From Thiobacillus sp. UBA2186 (GTDB lineage Bacteria; Pseudomonadota; Gammaproteobacteria; Burkholderiales; Thiobacillaceae): a DNA stretch of 17,007 nt. The notes beneath the pieces are model-generated. The model was not told the DNA's origin. It was given only the letters and a program-made list of their open reading frames with translations, and ran no database searches. The stretch lies in the NCBI GenBank assembly GCA_002327405.1, contig DCVO01000033.1, positions 1 through 17,007 of the forward strand, in the 5' to 3' direction. The position numbers and the translations under genes are program-made. Of this stretch, positions 13,464 to 17,007 are shown piece after piece (the stretch's first letter is position 1; each line of letters starts with the position of its first letter).

Positions 13464-15899
13464 ATGCCTCCCATCCAGCCGCTTTCATCGGATCGCCTGT
13501 GCCATTCCTGCGATGCCGACCGCTTCACCTTTGCAAACACCGCCGAACTGGAAGACCTGGCCGAAGCCGTCGGACAGATGCGCGCCATAGAAGCGGCACA
13601 GTTCGGCATCGGCATGCGCCATGCCGGCTACAATCTCTACGTCATGGGGCCGGCCGGCATCGGCAAGCGCTTCCTGGTCTACCAGTTGCTCGAACAGCGG
13701 GTGCCGGGCGAGACCAAGCCCTCGGACTGGTGCTATGTCAACAATTTCAGCCACCCGCACAAGCCGCGGGTGATCCGGCTGCCGGCCGGCATGGGTGCCC
13801 GCCTGCAGGCCGACATGCAGCAGCTGCTGGCAGAACTGCAGGCCACCATCCCTGCCGTCTTCGAGGGCGAAGAATACCGACGCCGCCTTGCCCAGATCGA
13901 CGAGGAATACGAAGGGCGCCAGGCGCAGGCCTTCGGAAATGTGGACGAAGAAGCCAACAAACACGGCATCATGCTGCTGCGCACGCCGAACGGCTTCTCG
14001 TTTGCGCCGGTCAAGGGCGAAGAGGTCATGAGCCCGGAGGATTACGACAAGCTTACGTCCGAGGAAAAAACGCGCATAGATGACGAAGTCAGCAATCTGC
14101 AGGAGCAGCTGGAAAAAGTCATCCGCCAGGTTCATCAATGGCGGCGAGAGCGCATCGAGCGCGTGCGTAAGCTCAACGAAGAGGTGGTGCTGTTCGCCGT
14201 CGGCCACCTGATCGACGCCCTGCGCAGCGATTACGCAGCCTACCCAGCGGTGGTCGGCTACCTGAACGAGGTGCAGCAAAACGTCATCGAGAGCATGGAC
14301 GAGTTCCGCAAGCCCAAAGAGGCGCTGTCTGGGCTCGCCATCCTTACCGGCGAACAGACGAATTTCAACCGCTACCGGGTCAATCTTCTGGTCGGGCGCG
14401 AGGCGAACGAGAATGTGCCGGTGATTTACGAGGAGCACCCCACATTCCAGAATCTCATGGGACGGGTCGAGCACGTGTCCCAGTTGGGCGCGCTGGTCAC
14501 CAACTTCCTGCTGGTCAAGCCAGGCGCGCTGCACCAGGCCAATGGCGGTTATCTGCTGCTGGATGCGATCAAGCTGCTGACCCAGCCGTTTTCCTGGGAG
14601 GCGCTGAAGCGCGCGCTGTCCACGCGCGAAATCCGCATCGAGTCGCTTGGCCAGATGTACAGCCTGGTCAGCACCGTATCGCTGGAGCCCGAACCGATTC
14701 CCCTCGACGTCAAGGTGATCCTGCTCGGCAACCGCATGCTGTATTATCTGCTGGCCCAATACGATCCCGAATTCGGCGAGTTGTTCAAGGTGGCTGCCGA
14801 CTTCGAGGACGAAGTCGAACGGAATGCTGACAACGACCTGCTGTATGCGCGGCTGATCGGCACTCTTGCGCGCCGGGAAAAACTGCATCCTTTCGACCGC
14901 CACGCCGTGGCGCGCGTGATCGAACATTGCTCGCGCCGGGCCGAGGACGCGAAAAAACTGTCCACGCACATGGAAAGCCTCTCCGACCTGGTGCGCGAGG
15001 CGAACTACTGGACGGTGAAAGAAGACAGGGAGGTGGTGACGCGCAGTGATGTGGAACGTGCGATCCAGGCCCAGATCGAACGCATGGACCGCCTGCGCGA
15101 CCGCACCCAGGAAACCATCCTGCGCGGCATTCTCCACATCGATACCGAAGGCGAGAAAGTCGGCCAGATCAACGCGCTGTCCGTCTTCCAGCTCGGCGAC
15201 TTCGCCTTCGCGCAGCCCTCGCGCGTCACGGCCAATACCCGCCTGGGCGAAGGCGAACTGATCGACATCCAGCGCGAGGCCAAGCTGGGCGGTTCGATCC
15301 ACTCCAAGGGCGTGCTCATCCTGACTTCCTTCCTGTCTTCCCGCTATGCAGCCGAACAGCCGCTTTCGCTCTCGGCCAGCCTGGTGTTCGAGCAGACCTA
15401 TGGCCAGGTCGAAGGCGACAGCGCTTCGGTGGCGGAATTGTGCGCGCTGCTGTCCTCGCTGGCGGACGTGCCCATCAGGCAGTCGCTGGCCGTGACCGGG
15501 TCGGTGGACCAGTTCGGCCGGGTTCAGGCGATCGGGGCGGTCAACGACAAGATCGAAGGCTATTTCGACATCTGCAGCAAGCGCGGCCTTACCGGCGGCC
15601 AGGGAGTGATCATTCCCGCCTCCAACGTTGAGCACCTGATGCTGCGCCGGGACGTGGTGGAGGCCGCGGCGGCCGGACGCTTCCACATCTACGCCGTGGA
15701 AACCGTGGACGAGGCGCTCGAACTCCTGACCGGCCTGCCGGCCGGCGAACCCGACGCCGAAGGCTATCTGCCGGAAGGCAGCCTCAATGCCCTGGTCGCC
15801 GGGCGCCTCATCTACCTGGCCGAGCTGCGCCGTGCCTATGCCATGAAAATCGAGGCTCGCGTCGGCAGCAACAATGATCATGAGCCGGATGAGGGTTGA
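13464..15899 (+). CDS. LonB/YcbZ-like ATP-dependent protease (S16 family)
   Basis: This 811-residue protein combines an AAA-type region with a C-terminal Lon protease domain, in the clade of ATP-binding S16 proteases related to LonB and E. coli YcbZ. The catalytic dyad is S653 in 'EGDSASVAEL' and K696 in 'AVNDKIEGYF'; the 43-residue spacing equals E. coli Lon (S679/K722). The ATPase side has a P-loop GPAGIGKR (62-69) in which R69 replaces the usual Ser/Thr, a charged helical insert at about 110-270, and a Walker-B-like 'GGYLLLDAI' with D367-A instead of D-E. A CxxC (13-16) lies near the N terminus. There is no LAN domain and no transmembrane segment, so it is probably cytosolic protein quality control. 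The start at ATG 13464 has only a weak purine-rich leader. The Hsp70 gene follows 70 bases later. Confidence 0.9.
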   Translation: MPPIQPLSSDRLCHSCDADRFTFANTAELEDLAEAVGQMRAIEAAQFGIGMRHAGYNLYVMGPAGIGKRFLVYQLLEQRVPGETKPSDWCYVNNFSHPHKPRVIRLPAGMGARLQADMQQLLAELQATIPAVFEGEEYRRRLAQIDEEYEGRQAQAFGNVDEEANKHGIMLLRTPNGFSFAPVKGEEVMSPEDYDKLTSEEKTRIDDEVSNLQEQLEKVIRQVHQWRRERIERVRKLNEEVVLFAVGHLIDALRSDYAAYPAVVGYLNEVQQNVIESMDEFRKPKEALSGLAILTGEQTNFNRYRVNLLVGREANENVPVIYEEHPTFQNLMGRVEHVSQLGALVTNFLLVKPGALHQANGGYLLLDAIKLLTQPFSWEALKRALSTREIRIESLGQMYSLVSTVSLEPEPIPLDVKVILLGNRMLYYLLAQYDPEFGELFKVAADFEDEVERNADNDLLYARLIGTLARREKLHPFDRHAVARVIEHCSRRAEDAKKLSTHMESLSDLVREANYWTVKEDREVVTRSDVERAIQAQIERMDRLRDRTQETILRGILHIDTEGEKVGQINALSVFQLGDFAFAQPSRVTANTRLGEGELIDIQREAKLGGSIHSKGVLILTSFLSSRYAAEQPLSLSASLVFEQTYGQVEGDSASVAELCALLSSLADVPIRQSLAVTGSVDQFGRVQAIGAVNDKIEGYFDICSKRGLTGGQGVIIPASNVEHLMLRRDVVEAAAAGRFHIYAVETVDEALELLTGLPAGEPDAEGYLPEGSLNALVAGRLIYLAELRRAYAMKIEARVGSNNDHEPDEG

Positions 15900-15969
15900 G
15901 CGATCCGGTTGTTGCGCAAGATTTTTTCTGCTTAGCGTCTGGATTTAAACATGAAGAGAGAGGAGTGTG

Positions 15970-17007
15970 ATGGCCATCATCGGTATTGATCTCGGCACCT
16001 CCAATTCCGCCGCCGCTGTGCTGCGCGGCGGGCGTCCTGTCATCATCCCCAGCGCCGAGGGCGTGAGCCTGGGCGGCAAGGCCTTCCCCAGCTATGTGGC
16101 GGTGACGGCCGACGGGCAGATGATCGTCGGCGAGCCGGCGCGGCGCCAGGCGGTCGCCAACCCTGAAGGCACCGCCACCGCATTCAAGCGCCAGATGGGT
16201 CAGCGCCAGACGATTCGGCTGCGCGACAAGGAGTTCACGCCGGAGCAACTGTCCGCCTTCCTGCTGCAGAAGATCAAGCGCGACGCCGAAGCCTTTCTTG
16301 GCGAGGCGGTCGCGCAGGCAGTGGTCACCGTGCCCGCTTACTTCGACGATAACCAGCGCTCGGCCACCAAGGACGCCTGCAAGATTGCCGGCCTGGAGGT
16401 GGTGCGCCTGGTGAACGAACCCACCGCCGCCGCGCTGGCCTACGGGCTGGACAGGGCAGGCCAGGAACTCAGGATTGCGGTGATAGACTTCGGCGGCGGC
16501 ACCCTGGACGTGACCATCATGGAATTCGGCAAGGGCGTGTTCGAAGTCAAGGCCACCAGCGGCGACACCCAGCTCGGCGGCACAGACATGGATACCCGCC
16601 TGCTGGAGGCGCTGGCCGAGCGCTTCCATATGGCCACCGGCGTCGATTTGCGCAATGACGCCAAGGCCATGGCGCGGCTCAGGGAAGCGGCGGAGACCGC
16701 CAAAATCGAGCTTTCCACCAGCACCAATACCCACATCAGTCTGCCCTATATCACCGCCGTGGGCGGCGAGCCCAAGCACCTGGAGATAGACCTCGGCCGC
16801 AGCGAGCTTGAGCGCGCAGTGCGGCCGGTGATTGAACGCTGCCGTGCCCCGGTGGAGCAGGCCCTGCGCGATGCAGGCATCACCCCGCAGCAAGTGGACC
16901 GCATTGTTTTTGTCGGCGGCCCCACGCGCATGCCGGTGGTACGCGCCTTCTTCGAGGACATGTTCGGGCGCAAGGCGGAAATGGGCGTGGACCCCATGGA
17001 GTGCGTG
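15970..17007 (+). CDS. Hsp70-family chaperone, DnaK paralogue (cut by window end)
   Basis: The 346 visible residues form most of the Hsp70 nucleotide-binding domain. Seen are phosphate-1 'GIDLGTSNSA' (5-14), the catalytic lysine K73 in 'AFKRQMG', E150 in 'VNEPTAAALAYG', phosphate-2 'IDFGGGTLDVT' (172-182), T200 in 'SGDTQLGGTDMD' and the adenosine motif 'VGGPTRMP' (315-322). The stretch between 'KRQMG' and 'FTPEQLSA' is only about a dozen residues, so the roughly 20-residue insert of Gram-negative DnaK is missing, as in Gram-positive and archaeal Hsp70. This is therefore probably an accessory Hsp70, not the housekeeping DnaK, and may have been acquired by transfer. AGGAG lies four bases before the ATG. 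No stop is present, so the substrate-binding part lies outside the window. It sits 70 bases after the Lon-like gene and is probably co-expressed with it. Confidence 0.93.
   Translation, partial: MAIIGIDLGTSNSAAAVLRGGRPVIIPSAEGVSLGGKAFPSYVAVTADGQMIVGEPARRQAVANPEGTATAFKRQMGQRQTIRLRDKEFTPEQLSAFLLQKIKRDAEAFLGEAVAQAVVTVPAYFDDNQRSATKDACKIAGLEVVRLVNEPTAAALAYGLDRAGQELRIAVIDFGGGTLDVTIMEFGKGVFEVKATSGDTQLGGTDMDTRLLEALAERFHMATGVDLRNDAKAMARLREAAETAKIELSTSTNTHISLPYITAVGGEPKHLEIDLGRSELERAVRPVIERCRAPVEQALRDAGITPQQVDRIVFVGGPTRMPVVRAFFEDMFGRKAEMGVDPMECV

Noticed and set aside
13485..15881. 798-residue open frame antisense to the Lon-like gene
   Set aside because: It is fully opposite a gene with clear catalytic motifs, and its sequence looks like reversed codon bias with no recognisable family.
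15900..15969. Terminator between the Lon-like and Hsp70 genes (TTGCGCAAGATTTTTT)
   Set aside because: TTGCGCAA is a palindrome without room for a loop, so no stable hairpin precedes the T run; co-transcription remains likely.

Overview
The window looks like chromosomal DNA from a GC-rich betaproteobacterium, probably a Nitrosomonadales-type lineage (Sulfuricella/Gallionella-like). That placement is inferred from an SMC-type rather than MukB-type condensin, the style of the QueF, MalQ and cytochrome proteins, and the codon use; nothing in the window proves it. There are no rRNA, tRNA, CRISPR, phage or insertion-sequence genes.

Left part (1-2526): three minus-strand genes. They encode a small single-PAS-domain protein, an FGGY sugar kinase of the short D-ribulokinase-like type, and the queuosine enzyme QueF. 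The gaps between them are unusually structured. A long palindrome overlaps a TTGACA box upstream of the PAS gene, an imperfect 79-bp inverted repeat sits between queF and the kinase, and two different dispersed-type palindromic repeats lie directly before smc.

Middle part (2527-11464): smc (chromosome condensation) is followed by a two-gene operon for a membrane-bound NfeD/ClpP-class serine protease and its usual partner, a slipin/stomatin-like protein. A bidirectional terminator separates these from a convergent, secreted C-terminal-haem cytochrome c. After a roughly 325-bp stretch with no confident gene comes malQ (4-alpha-glucanotransferase).

Right part (11461-17007): a stress and protein-quality-control block built around an AT-rich divergent promoter at about 13325-13463. 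Leftward run four genes: a novel-looking acidic protein made of two copies of one domain, a 56-residue membrane protein missed by simple ORF calling, a DJ-1/PfpI protein with the full PfpI catalytic set, and a double-CxxC zinc-ribbon protein of the BCAM0308 type. Rightward run a LonB/YcbZ-like ATP-dependent protease and a second-type Hsp70 (cut by the window end) that lacks the N-terminal insert typical of Gram-negative DnaK. I infer a joint role in protein maintenance under stress, perhaps low oxygen. This block, with its uncharacterised duplicated protein and mini membrane protein, is the most promising candidate for an undescribed system here.
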